From NCBI RefSeq assembly GCF_036417845.1, contig NC_089981.1:63577268-63641267 (forward strand): a DNA stretch of 64,000 bases. Direction: 5' to 3'. This DNA is from Apteryx mantelli. Lineage: Eukaryota > Chordata > Aves > Apterygiformes > Apterygidae. Position numbers and translations under genes: made by a program. This document shows, piece after piece, positions 51,585 through 63,102 of this stretch. A model generated the notes under the pieces. It did no database searches. It was given only the letters and a program-made list of their open reading frames with translations, and was not told the origin of the DNA. The stretch's first letter is position 1, and the number at the start of each line of letters is the position of its first letter.

Positions 51585-51960
51585 TGCCACACCAATGCTT
51601 CGCAGCGGAGCCCCGGCTGCGGGTCGCGGAGGCACCGCGCCCCGGGGAACCGGGGGTCCCTGTGCCTGGGCTCCCTCGTCGGCTGGCGCAGGAGCCGCCG
51701 CCCGTAATTAGCAGCGTTAGCGGAAGGAAAGTTGCCGGCTCTGATCTCCTGTCCCGAGGCCACGAGGTCCCCGGTGCCTCCTTCCCTTTCCACACTGCTC
51801 CATTGCACGCCGGGCGGCGAGCGGCCGGGGGAGGCTGCTCGCCGCTTTTACCAGCAGATGATTAATCGCCGCTCCGCACCGGCGGCGAAGGCTGCTAATC
51901 CGGGCGCGGCGCGCGGTGCCGGCCCGCGGCCGCCTGCGCCGCCGCGGTAGTTACTCCCCA
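51585..51960. promoter_or_regulatory. Orphan CpG island about 9.6 kb upstream of VSX2
   Basis: This block is very GC- and CpG-rich and has AT-rich DNA on its left side. It contains TAATTAG at 51705-51711, GATTAATC at 51860-51867 and the OTX/CRX-type CTAATCC at 51895-51901. There is no open frame with recognisable protein, and no TATA box or splice signal that I trust. It may be an enhancer-linked CpG island or the start of a non-coding RNA. Confidence 0.55.
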
Positions 51961-52320
51961 GACAAATCTCTGCCAGCGGAGGAGCGGGGAAATCTCTGCC
52001 CATATTGCAGCGGCTGCAGCCCCCACCCGCAGGATAATTTGAGACTCAAATCCCGGCAAAGACCTGCTACAAATTGCTGCAAATTAAGCTGATTTTGCCC
52101 CGAATGAGGGATTTTCTGCTGCAGATCAGCCCTTCCCGGAGCTGATGAGGTGGGGATTAGAGAAGGGACTGAAATCAGAGGGACAGGATGGTGCGGGGGA
52201 CGGGGGGGAGCGAGCGAGGGCAGCCTAGCAGTGAAAGTTCTCGAGCATTAGCACTTATTGATTTCTACTTTGCTGACATTTTATTCTATTACCAAGTTTC
52301 CGATTAGCCTAAACTAGGAT
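51961..52320. promoter_or_regulatory. Candidate element next to the CpG island
   Basis: The AT-richer continuation of the island contains AAATTAAGCTGATTTT near 52080-52097, GGGGATTAG near 52152-52160 and CCGATTAGCC near 52301-52310, plus repeated CTGCAGC/TTGCTGCAAATT-like segments near 52010-52085. No repeat family fits. Function is inferred. Confidence 0.35.
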
Positions 52321-52559
52321 CCGTGGCGGCCAAAGCAGGGTGCAGAGCCCTGGGGGTGCAGGCGCCCGCGCTTGGGCTTTCCAGCAGCCCGCTGGTGCAA
52401 AAATCTGCCGGTGGCAACCTGCGACGAGCAAATGCCACCTTCCAGGGGCTGCCCGGCTCCGGGTGCTGCCGGGGCCGGGAGCCGAGCCGGGCTTGCGGCT
52501 CCGGGAGGGTGCCAGCCCGCCCCTTTTGCTCACCAGAGGTGCGGAGGAAGGGGGCTCTT

Positions 52560-53240
52560 TCCAAATTACAGCTCTTTATAAACCCCTAAGTCTTTAACAG
52601 AGTATGTGATGGGAGGACCTTACTCCCTTTCCAATATCTGTGTCTGTCCGTCTCTCCATCCATTCCTCTCTCCCCTCCCGCTGGATCCTCATTTCCATCT
52701 GTTTAAACAGCAACAGCAATGTATGTTGCAGGTATTTCAAATTGCACCATTAAAGATTTTATGTTATGGATGTTAAAATTAAAAAGATATATGTGCAAAT
52801 AGTCAGTATGAATTTAATCAACTTGATTTAATACTAATAGGAAACAGCAAATGGAATTTATGACTCAAAAAGAAGTGATTTTTTTTTTTTGAAAATAAAT
52901 ACAAGTACTTTGTGCAAAACAGAAAAAAATCCCAATCTGAAGAGTTTATTAGAGTCTAATCCCCAACAACAACCGAAACCGGGGCTGCCCACTCAATAAT
53001 CCTGGCTGCCATTAAAATATTAAAGATAAATCTAATCGTCTCTTTATCCAAAATAAGCGACTTTTATGTGGAGAGAAAATGTCTAACCCTTTGGGAAGAG
53101 AATTACTCCTAATGCATCAAATGGAATTCAGTCAGGATGGCAAAACTAGGTTTAAAAGCAAATGAGATGGTAATAAAGGCCAGTATAACAAATTAAAAAC
53201 ACTCATTTACATGAATTAAAATCCCTCCTAAAGGGTTTCT
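52560..53240. promoter_or_regulatory. AT-rich candidate conserved region about 8.5 kb upstream
   Basis: The stretch is AT-rich but non-repetitive. TAATC and ATTA-type sites recur: TTTAATCAACTTGATTTAATACTAATAGG around 52814-52842, GTCTAATCCCC near 52955-52965, AATCTAATCG near 53029-53038 and CATTTACATGAATTAAAATCC near 53205-53225. The OTX-like TCTAATCC/TCTAATCG repeats are the strongest feature. This could be chance AT richness. Confidence 0.3.
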
Positions 53241-55369
53241 GATTAAGGAGGCCACTGGACAGTCTTGATCCTTCTTGGTCCACAGGGGCTCATGCAGCCT
53301 CTCTGGACACAGGCAGAGGCAGGACATGGTAGTGAGTGGCTGCAGGGAAGTTTTTCTCCTGACTCCCACCTCTCACAGGCAGCTTTTTACCCCCATCCCA
53401 CTGGGGCCTTCTACTGCATCTCCAAAACCCTACGTAGCTTTTAGCCTACATTGTGCAGATAATTGCCACTTCCCACAGCATCTCTGCCACCAGCAGATGC
53501 CCAGGGTGTCTCTGATTCCACCCATGACCTTCATTTTGGAGGCTGAATTTTGCTGTGCTCCAGGATTTGTAACACGGCATGTCAGCACTCACACCCCAAC
53601 ATCACCCTGAGCTGCCAACTGGGCACACCAGGATGCCCTCCTTGGGTCCTGGAGAACTCGTACACAGGAGCCCTGCTGGGGCAGAGGCTGTGCCGGCCCC
53701 TCTGCGTGGCTCCCGGCCTCCACGAGGAGCGCACCATCACTGGCATTGGGCTCAAAGTCTCCTCTGGGTCCTGAAACCCAGCTCGCTGCAAACTGCAGGA
53801 AGGAAATGCAGCCAAGGTGGTTATGCCTAAAAAAGAAACCCTAGTGGAGGGTTTGGGGCCTGTGAGTTTCTCCTCCTTTTCTGCCCTCTGAGTGGCTCAG
53901 AAGGAGTGGGACAAGGCAGAGATGAACCCCATCCCCACCAGCTGGAGCCCTTCTGCATTCCCAGGCCCTCTGCCTGGACAGAGAGAACATCCCAGCTGCA
54001 CGGAGTCCCAGGCTACAGACCCTGCGTGTGGGAAAGCTGCTCCCAGACAGGGCCTGTGCTCAGAGCCCTTTTTCGATCTCTGGGCATCCAAATGTGTGCC
54101 ACAAAAAAAAGCATTTAAAGATTTGAGAACTGGAACCAAAAATCCCAGGTGTTGTACTGCCTTGCAGCCTTTCCGGTGGCCAAGGGAGCTGGTTTCCTGG
54201 TTGGGCTTTGGCCCCAGGGAGCTGAAGAGGTACCAGTGGGGAGGAGGGCAGGAGTTCCCAAACGGGGCTAGAGACCATACAACTGCTGACCCCCCGCCGG
54301 CCACCGAGCAGGTCTGGGCACTGACCTGTGCAATCTTGTCCTCGTGATCCTGCCCTCCTGGGTGTCACGGTCAGTGCCTGCCAGCTGCGTTGCACCTTGC
54401 TAGCCCTGCGGAAACAAATTCAGGGAAACAGGAAAGCGAGTGCCTGCCTGCGGGGTGAGCACAGTGAAGGGCACAGCCAGGGTCTGACAAGCGCCAGTGC
54501 TGCCCTGCGGGAGGACTGGACCCTGGGGGGGGCATGGATGGGCGAGGGCAGCACCGCCGGTGGCAGGTGAGGAAGGATGCAGCTGGTCCAGCTGCCTCCT
54601 TGGATCATTTTGAAACTGTTTGTGTGCCATAGCTGTGGAAAGCCTGATGTCTGTAGGTGAAATGGAGAAAAAGTCACACCAGAGGTACCTCTTCCCAATG
54701 CTACAGCCACAGGCTAAACCCAGCCCACAGCACATTCCCAGACCAGGTGCCGTTTGCAATGGATTATGTGCAACCAGGCACATTTGCCAAAGCTGAGAAG
54801 ACACAAAGTTCCCTCCCAACAGAGTTCATGAAAGACAACTGGTAAATACCTAAGAACAGATCTTTACCTGCTTAGATCCCTCCTTCCAGTATAAAAGACA
54901 AACTTGTCACCATAGTGAGAAAGTGAAAGGCAATGAAATTTGAACTGCCACTGTTATCAATACTGTAATATGAATAAGAGTAGTTCTCCGCAGAGCTGTA
55001 GCTTCAGGCTGCTTAGATTTCCCTGAATCATTTTATGTTCACTTTATAATTTTAAGATCATTGATGCAACTTTATGGGCAAAATAATATTTTCTTTAGTT
55101 AACGTTTAGGGTCTGGAACACAAGATAGCTGCCTCTGGGAAAAAAAGCCACTCATCCTCCCAAATTTGATCTTTAGATTACACCCTTGGTAGAAGGCTTC
55201 TGTCTTCTGAATGGCAGTGCAATAAGTGACATTCTTGGTATCTTGACTTCTTATTCCTAGCAACATAAAAATTAGGGCTCGTAAGGGCCACATAGCCATA
55301 GCAAGCCACATAGCCCTTCCTCTGGCTGCCAGCTGAGATCCACTATAGATAAACTAGTCATTTGAGATG
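53241..55369. other. Intergenic, GC-moderate, no gene recognised
   Basis: Overlapping open frames of about 70-150 codons occur on both strands between 53280 and 54850. None shows a domain, a consistent codon signal or plausible splice sites. I see no repeat family. Confidence 0.45.
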
Positions 55370-55800
55370 TGTGTCTAACCTGGCCTTAATCCCCCATATG
55401 AAGGTTCTCCAAGATCTCCAGGCATCCTATCTTAACACTCACCCCTCCTTATAGTTTGAGAGTATCTCCTACTGTCCAGGTACAGCTGGAGTTTTTCCTA
55501 CTGTCCTGCCATAGAGTAAGCCATTTACTTCTCACCCTATCCTCAGTAGATACCAGACAATTTTGGATGCTCTTCTCTGCTGGTTTTTTTTTTTTTTTTT
55601 TTTTTTTTAGTATTTGAAGATTCTGATAGAATCTCACCTCTGTCTTCTCTCTAGACTAAAGAAATCCAGTTTTTTCAATCATCCCTCTCAACTCATGCTT
55701 TCTAGACGTCTCATTATTTTTCTCTGGTTCCTCACCAATTAGTCCATGCCTGTCCTGGGGCTTGATTCCCAGAAGGGATATCGTGGGACACAGCCCAAGC
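55370..55800 (-). mobile_element. CR1 LINE relic, 3' region, antisense
   Basis: The order matches antisense CR1. First comes the tail side ('gttctccaagatctccaggcatcc' and a 'ctcctactgtccaggtacagc' segment, about 55400-55490), then the 'aagccatttacttctcaccctatcctcag' block (about 55515-55545). The finger-like block follows ('tcttctctctagactaaagaaatccag', about 55640-55670, then a 'tcattatttttctctggttcctcaccaatt' segment near 55710-55740). A T25 run at 55584-55608 replaces part of it. The copy is heavily decayed. Confidence 0.7.
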
Positions 55801-57459
55801 CACAGACTGGCTAGAAAGTTGCTTTGGGTTCTTTCTTTTTCTTCTGTATGCTGTCCCCAGTATGGACACTAGCCTACAGACAAAGGCTGGGTCTGGTAAT
55901 ATTTTCCTATCTCTATATTTTTCCTAAAGCCTGCATGCCCTGGAACAAGACTGGCTCTCGCTGGATATATCCCCCTCCTCACACTTGTGCTTCCCCTTAA
56001 ATATGGCAGACTATTCTGCTACATGATGATGGAAAGGAGGTTAGACAGATTCCCACCTTTCCTTTTTCTCACAAGACAAGAAAAGGGGATATTTAGTGGA
56101 GTTAAAGGACAATGCATCAGAGAAAATACTTTGGCACAGCATGCAATTTACCTGTGGTACTTAGGTCACAAAGTATCATTCAGAACTGAGCAGGACATCC
56201 TTCCCCCCAAATAAGTATTAGAATTAAAGGATTAATGAGGTGGCCAACAGTCACAGTAGATCAGGCAGATATTTATACGGCTCAGGGCCACTTGCTTTAG
56301 GGTGTCCAAGTAAAGCAGCATAGCTCGCCAATGCTACATTTTAGCTGGCTTTAAAACCATTTCTGCTGAACAGATCTTAGTACACCTGTTTACTACCAGA
56401 GTATAGATGGTGTCTGGTCGCTTTGTTACTTTCCAATGAATTGATACCAGAAACACTTTAAACTGGTTGAATAAAAATAAGCTTGGCTGCTCCAGAACAG
56501 TTAGAATCATGTCTACATATTGGTCTAACTTTGTTTAAAAAAAAAAAAATCACTTTTAGTAAACTCGTTTCAAGAAGAGATAGATAGAAACATTTCTTTG
56601 TCACAGATTACACTCTTCTCTTTTACGAGATGGGAAAGAGTGGAAAGAAATTTCCCCTGGTGTTTTTTGCCCCATCCAGCACTGATGACTATCAGAGAGA
56701 GGATGTGGGATCACACCTGTTGCTGCACTTGCATGGAGAAGCCACTCTGGATTTGACAGAAGAGTTAAACTTTTTCCCCACTGGTTTACAGGTAACTAGG
56801 AGTAGCTGTTATATACAGCTAACAGAAAGCCTTGGTGTCCAGTCCTTATCCTTGAGGAGCCCAATGCAGAGAAGATGTTGCCTAATATCCTGAGCGGGGC
56901 AGAGTTGTCCCAACCTGGAAGGTCCCAGAGGACATCATGTGTTGCTCCATCCTCGTCACAGAGAAACTGCTGGGCAGAGGAATGACCATCTGTGCCTGGG
57001 GCTAAGTCCTAGCAGCTGAATGCTCCATGCTGCAGAAATGGAGCTGTTCAACCACAGCAGATAAGCAACAGGAGGAATATGGATGTGCCTGTGTCTGTAA
57101 AGATGATGAGATATAATGGAAAAAGCAAAGGGGAGCTATATGTGACAAGAAGTGATGCAAAGTGAAATCCTAGCTCTGTTAGTGTCTGTGACCAAAGTCC
57201 CACTGGTTTCAGTAGGGTGAGGATTTTACCCAGAGTAACTCTGTCAGCACCTGCCAACTGAGAGCATTTAGCAACGGGCATGACAGATGTCATAGTATCC
57301 TCGTCATCTTGTACTTAGTATCTATAGTGGCCATTTAGAAATCAATATACTGACATGTAAAGAAAAAGATGTTCAGCAGAACACTAGAGCAGACATCAGA
57401 AGCTTCTTATATGTGTAGTTCTTTTAAAAAAAAACACACGTAAATTACATGAGCTCCAT
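55801..57459. other. Intergenic, no gene recognised
   Basis: AT-rich DNA. An A13 run lies near 56538-56550 and A/CA-rich sequence near 57427-57440. No gene or repeat family is recognised. Confidence 0.5.
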
Positions 57460-57790
57460 GGAGTCAAAGATTTTTTAAGCCTTGAAGGCTTAAAACCATT
57501 GCAATCTTCTAGCCTGAACTTCAACATAAAATAGGCTACAAGACTTCACTAAATAATGTCTGCATCAGGCCAATAGCTTCTGAATGAGTCATAGATCATC
57601 TCTTAAAAAGACTTTCAGCCTTGGTTTGAAGACTTTATGTGACAGAGAGAACCTACCACATTTGTAGTTACATAGCTGTAGTTTCTCTCTGTGTCTCAGC
57701 AGGTTTTATTAATACAGAGAGTGTTTGTGCTTGTCTTATTAACATTATTATGCCCTATATCCATCTACAGTGCAACACATTGCAGAAGAA
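57460..57790 (+). repeat. Relic of a common sauropsid interspersed repeat (unassigned)
   Basis: The text about 57500-57665 resembles a repeat frequent in turtle and crocodile genomes. It has a 'cttctagcctgaacttc' block, then 'ataggctacaagacttcac', then 'ctttcagccttggtttgaagac', then 'gagaacctaccacatttgtagttac'. I recognise the pattern but not the family name. Boundaries are estimates. Confidence 0.45.
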
Positions 57791-60700
57791 TAATGAAAAT
57801 GCTCAGTGCCTGTGACTGAAGTGATTCACAAGTGCTTCCCAAAGTTAAACAAGAACACCACTAAAATAAAAATGCAGTATGAGAGACTTTTAGTCAAAGC
57901 ATTTTTCCCCATACAGGATTTGAAAGGAAACAGGCAGGAATTGTATGGTCATTGGCAGGAGCTGCGTGATCACTTCGTTGGGAAAAATTACAGAAGAAAC
58001 CGAGACAAGTGAAGCTCTACTGGAAGGACCAGAAAGTCATTGTGGAGCAGGTGGAAGAGCACAGAGAGTTCAGATCTATGGGGCTGATCAACATGAATCC
58101 ACTGAATTTTGTCTAGACAAGAGGCAATTCAGCTTTGAACCAGGTGCTGAAAGAAATGACACAGAATCCGCTCCTGTAATGGAAATGGAGGAGAAGTGAC
58201 ACTTCTTTGCAGATGAGGGTGCAGTGAAAAAATTGCTTCTGCTGGAATTTGGGGTGTCTATGGACACAGAAAGAGGTTGAGAGAAGGTTAGAGCTAGAAG
58301 ACCTAAGGCAATCCAGTATGTGTGGCCAGGATGAAGTATAGATTTTCAAACAGACATGGGAGGAGAGGAAAAGTTCATCGTCAAGGATAATGCAGTAGAA
58401 CAATGGAAGAAGGCAAAGGATGAGCTAGATCAGAAAAATGTGAGAAGGATCTGAGGCTGCAGAGGTGCCTCTCTCTGGGAGAGCTTCTGAGCCATTTGAC
58501 TGAGGAAAGCTCAGACAGAGCCAGAGGCTCTTCTGATCAGGACAGGTTGAAAAAGTTGCTAGGGATTAATCATAGAGGTGTTGAAATATAAGTACAGTCC
58601 AGTGTCATAATCACAAAAGCTCTGGTAGCCTGAAGAGAAGCAAAGAGGAAGCGGAGAAGGCATATTAAAAAGCAGACAAGCACCAAGCTTTGCAGTGTCT
58701 CTGCCAGAGCCATAAAGAACTTGACAGAGAGAGTCAGAACTGCCTTCCCAGCTATGGAGGCATGGTCAGGAGAACAAGGAGGGACCCAGCACCCCAGAAG
58801 AAACAGGGAGATGAGGATATGCAGTATAGCTTTGGACGATACACCACTGCAAAGCCAATAAGACACCCCACGGGGCAGGTGATGAAGTGTTTGGAGCAAA
58901 GCAGTGAAAAAGCCAAGAAATTCACATAGATATCAGCAGGACCCGATATCTAGACCTCCACAGACCGGCAGTGCTCAAAGCAGCAGAGGTAACACATGCT
59001 GTTGAGTGGACCTCAACCTGGTAAACTGATGGGCTTGTTAGGTTGGGTTCTGTCAGTATTGCTTGAGCTAGCAACAGAGGGGAGATGTGAGGAAGCAGTG
59101 GCAATAGTTTGGACAGAGAGGGTACATCCATCCATGTCCATCCAAGGGAAAAGGTGTGTGAGGACCTGATGTGAGGTTTGGGTCTCTTACAGGGAACCTC
59201 CTGATTACAGTTCCTTCAGTGCCTGCTAGAAAGGATGCCAAATGCCTGATTGATTTGTCCCCACTGGTCTCTCTATCAAGAGTTTTGTAGAACTAATCTG
59301 AAGTCTAACTCATGGTCAGCGTAGAGAAGCAGTTTATGACATTCTCAACCATGACCAAATTAAATGGAAACTGAGCTACTAGTCTCAACACTTCATGAGC
59401 AGAGCACCCATCCCTGAAGGGGAAAGCAAGAGGAAGATAACCAGGACTATCCCTGTACACTTGTTTGATGAGATTACTGTTTAAAAGGCTGGAGAGAGGG
59501 AACGCAGCTGGAGAACAGTCTTCATTCAGCTCTTACAAACCATATATGTCATTGTGGAGGAAAGAGTTGCATTATAGTCCTTGCTGGAAACACCTGAAAC
59601 AGCAAGTCACTACATGGCTCCTTTACAGCTCTGACAGGAGATGGTCTCAGGAATACTTCCATCAGGGTGGAGCTGCCCTTGCTTTATTCAGGAAAGATGT
59701 GATATTAAGCATCTGCCCTAATCCTTTGGCAGGCCAAGACTCTGAAACAGGATTCCCAAAGGATGCAAAGCATGGCCTGTGGGCTGCCTGTGGGCTACCA
59801 AGCATTTTTATCCAGTCCAAAAAACCGTGGCCATCCTGGACAGGCCCACCAATTTCTGAGACTGTTCCCAGCCCTTGGTAGGCCATCACACACCAGGCAC
59901 TTGAGAGCTGGCTCTAGAGACACTGCTGAAACCAGGAGAATCTCCACTTTGGAGGAAGGCAGGAGCTGTTTGGCCTGAATGACAGAAGCCTACAAAGTTG
60001 AGAGGAAGTGGAGTGGGAGAGCTTCTTCCTCACTGACCTGAGATGAAAGATGGGGCTTCTCATGTTGATCTGGAGCTGCAGTCCCAGCCTAGCTCAGTGC
60101 CCCAATGATTAATTAGCCCCATGAACAAAACTTTAGGAGCCATACTATGGATTTTTTAACCCTACCTAGATACAAGCTGTGGTAGAGCTGTTGCCTCAGC
60201 TTGAGTGAAAAACGTTATGCCTTAGCCTCTATCTTCATTTGATGTCTTCTGGTTGGGGTACAGCTAGCAGGGATGAAGTGTATAATATCTTTACCATGGG
60301 TGGTGAAAGGTGCTCTCAGTTACTGAAGAACTGTGTGGCTCAGAAACAGTGCTCATGGGCAGGGTTTTCTAGAAGATACAGCTATTTCTCCATCCTCTGA
60401 TGGCCTGAAGCTGTAATTTCACCAGGGAAAATGACTCAAAGGTGAAACTTTTCACCAAAAAATAACAAGGAGCCCTGACAGGAGATCAGCTTGCATAGTT
60501 CAGTTGTTGACACTGGAAGCAGGTTGTACTAGTAAGAGCCATGAAATGAAGAATGAGGAAATCCAAGCACACTACTAGGGTATCTCTCTGTGCAATGACA
60601 TCTGTGCCCAGGGGTCATTTGAAGGAAACCCCAAAGGAAACATTTCTCCTGCTGCCCAGACTCTGCCCCTGAAAGTGATGGGCAGGTCCATTTCATCTGG

Positions 60701-60999
60701 GCAAAGACAGGGCCCTTGGATGGAGGCTGCCCAGGCCGGTTCCCTTTCCCTACTCTGTCACCTCCTTGGCCATGCACAAAGGGAAAATAGGAATGTTTTC
60801 CCCAACATATGTTTCCACTGCTCCTTGCTCTACACTGTTTCAAGGAACACAGCTTAACTTTAAGCCTTAGATTACCTCCATGGACTCTTATTTCCCTGCT
60901 GGCTAGGTATTCATCTCAGAATAAGATATGAGCAAGAAAGCTGGAGCCACTGGCATTTTCGTACATGGCTCTTTCACACATCTCTCCTCTGGGACCGGT
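57791..60999. other. Intergenic, purine-rich stretch without a recognised gene
   Basis: The + strand is purine-rich from about 57800 to 58950, with open frames at 57806-58012, 57945-58199 and 58690-58929 that show no known domain. The rest of the stretch toward the VSX2 island holds nothing I can name. A decayed retrocopy or repeat is possible for 57800-58950 but is not supported by any match. Confidence 0.4.
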
Positions 61000-61037
61000 G
61001 CCCCCACGCTGTGCGTGGCCAGCCTCGGAGCCGTGTT

Positions 61038-61044
61038 TATAAAA
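61038..61044 (+). promoter_or_regulatory. VSX2: TATAAAA box, possible distal VSX2 start
   Basis: A perfect TATAAAA lies in GC-rich sequence about 360 bp before the ATG. If used, it would start transcription near 61068-61075 and give a 5' UTR of about 330 nt. It competes with the proximal candidate below, and the sequence alone cannot choose between them. Confidence 0.35.
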
Positions 61045-61284
61045 CCACGGACCCCTCCATCCCTTCCTAAGCCCACCTTCCCCAGCTCGCCTCCAGGCAA
61101 AGTCCACTCGCCTCCGCAGGGCTCCGGCGGGGCCAGGGCCTGCCCTGCCAGGGTGCCCCTCTCCGCGCAGGGGTGGGCACAGGCCCCAGCCCGGCGGCGG
61201 GCGCCGGCCCCAGCCCGCCGAGCACCGGCCCCGCCGCTGCCGGTGCGGGCTTTTTGGCATCCCTAATCGCAGCTGGCCCCTGTG

Positions 61285-61336
61285 ATTGGCTGCGCGGCTC
61301 TGACCCCGCTCGGGCTCCCGGCTGGGCGGATAAAAG
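61285..61336 (+). promoter_or_regulatory. VSX2: Proximal VSX2 core promoter (CCAAT box and TATA-like box)
   Basis: An inverted CCAAT box (ATTGGC, 61285-61290) lies 39 bp before a TATA-like GATAAAAG (61329-61336), the usual arrangement of a focused promoter. A start near 61360 would give a 5' UTR of about 40 nt. A CTAATC (OTX-type) site at 61264-61269 precedes them. The exact start is inferred. Confidence 0.5.
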
Positions 61337-61399
61337 GGGCCTGAGCCGGGGGCTCCCGAGCATTCCCGGGAGCGGGCACCAGGGACCGCCGGCCGCAGC

Positions 61400-61829
61400 A
61401 TGACGGGCAAGGCGGGCGCGGCGCTGGCCCCCAGCCTGCCCGGCAAGCCCAAGCCCGACGGCGCGGCCGCCGCCGCCCCGCCGCCGCCGCCGCCCCCCGC
61501 GGCGGGGGCCAAGCCCTGCTCCGGGCCCACCCCTCCCCGCTGCACCGGCTTCGGCATCCAGGAGATCCTGGGCTTGAACAAGGAGCCGCCACCGCACCCT
61601 CGGGCCGCCCTGGACTCGCTGCCCGCCGGGCACCTGCTGGCGGCCCGCTCCGTGCTCAGCCCCGCCGGGGTGGGCGGCGTGGGCATGGGGCTGCTGGGCG
61701 CCGGCGGCATCCCCGGCTTCTACACCCAGCCCACCTTCCTGGAGGTGCTCTCCGACCCCCAGAGCGTCCACCTGCAGCCGCTGGCCCGGGCCCCCGGGCA
61801 GCTGGACAGCAGCCAGACGGCCAGCTCAG
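61400..61829 (+). CDS. VSX2: VSX2 (CHX10) exon 1, coding
   Basis: VSX2 is a nuclear paired-like homeodomain protein with a CVC domain. It drives proliferation of retinal progenitors, opposes pigment-epithelium fate through MITF and later specifies bipolar cells. The exon encodes residues 1-143 plus one base and ends at a GT donor at 61830. The start is chosen because MTGKAG is the conserved VSX2 N-terminus; the ATG has A at -3. Visible parts are the octapeptide/eh1-like motif FGIQEILG at residues 51-58 (a likely Groucho contact), the VLSPAGVGG region near 85-93 and the conserved [20 protein letters not shown] block near 107-126. Residues 22-33 are an alanine-then-proline run (A5 P7) encoded by GCC/CCG repeats at 61463-61498, which I do not recall in mammalian VSX2. 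The reading frame continues past the donor to 61939 only by chance. Confidence 0.95.
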
Positions 61830-63102
61830 GTAGGCACGTCCCTGGCCCCGGGGAGCCCGCAGCCGCCGGCGCCCCGGCGGGGGGCTCCCCTCCCGGCGGC
61901 GATAAGGCGATTTCGTTTCGGTCCCGCGGAGGAGGCTGAGGTGGGAGCGGTCGACAACGGACCCCCTCGTCCGGGGGCTGCGGCCGCGGTGTGAGCGCGG
62001 GGCCGGGGCCGCCCGGCCCAGGGCCGCCCGGAGCCCGGGCGGAGCAGCCCCCCCGCGGCCCCGGCGCCCCCGACTCGTTGCAGGGGAATTAGGGGCCGCC
62101 TGGCATCCCTTTCCTAGACGGCAGCAGTCACCCTCAGCCCCCCGTCCCCAGCCCGCCTCGGCTCATCCCGGGACGGGAGGCAGCGGGGCCGGGCCCCGGT
62201 ACCGGGGGGACCCCCGGCCTCCTCCCGGGAGCGGCCGGAGCCGCCGGCCCGGCCGGGTGCGTCTCGGCGCGGCCCCCGGCCCGGGCGGTGCCCGCCGCCC
62301 CCGCCCGCAGCACGGCCCGCCGGGCAGCGCGGCGCCCCGGCCGGGGCAGGTGCCGGGCCGGAGCGGGCCAGGAGCGGGCCGGGGCTCGGGGCCAGCGCCG
62401 GCCGCCGCGGGGGCACAGCGGCTCTCATCGAAATGCAGGTCCCGGCCCCGGCCCCCGGCTGCTCCTTCGGGGCAAAGGCAGCGCCGCCGGATCCCTCACA
62501 CCCTTCGGCGCTGTCACCCCCGGGGACGCGTGGCGGTCGCGGACAGGCACCAGCTGTTCCTGGGGTATTTGTTTTTCCTGGTGGCTCCATAAACCTTTCT
62601 TTTCTTTTTTCTTTTTTTTTCTTTTTTTCCCCCGCTCCGGTATTTTTCCGGAGAAGTCCGGGATCCGCGGGCTGGGACAGGAGGCAGCGGGTGCCTCGTC
62701 CCGGGGAGGGGGCTGCAGCTCCATCATTTTGGAATGGTTTTGTTGAAATTGCTGGTCTTTGCCTTGAAGCGGCACGACAACAGCAGCCCAACAAACGACT
62801 CCGGTGGAGATGGGGCAGAGCGAGAGCCCGGCCCGGGCTCGAGCCCTCCCCACAGGGGCAGATCGCCCTGGGCCGCTCGGCGGGCCGGGACCGGGCCACG
62901 CCGCGCCGATCCGGGCTGGAGAGAGCGGCCGGCGGCGGCACCGGCCGCGGCGCGGTGGCAACGAAACCCGCGCCCCGAGGCGAAGGAGAGAGCGGAGCCG
63001 CCGGGCCGGAGGCGGCCGCGGGCCCGAGACGGGCCGGCCCGGCCAGCGGGGCCCCGGCGGGGAGGGAGCCCCAGCCCACGGCTGCTGCCTTTCTCTCCGC
63101 AG
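61830..63102 (+). other. VSX2: VSX2 intron 1
   Basis: The intron is bounded by a GTAGGC donor at 61830 and a TCTCTCCGCAG acceptor ending at 63102, and it interrupts an aspartate codon (G|AT). It is extremely GC-rich apart from a T-rich pyrimidine run at about 62595-62636 and an AT-richer patch near 62725-62790. No exon is recognised inside. Confidence 0.9.

Noticed and set aside
53892-54347. 151-codon + strand frame with a 135-codon frame opposite
   Set aside because: Both strands are open over the same bases and neither translation has a domain, so composition explains it.
55584-55608. T25 run as a possible antisense poly-A tail of a retrocopy
   Set aside because: It lies inside an antisense CR1 relic, with CR1 sequence continuing on both sides, so it is more likely a local expansion.
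61830-61939. Continuation of VSX2 exon 1 frame past the donor
   Set aside because: GTAGGC at 61830 is a good donor, exon 2 joins in frame and the extra residues have no VSX2 similarity.
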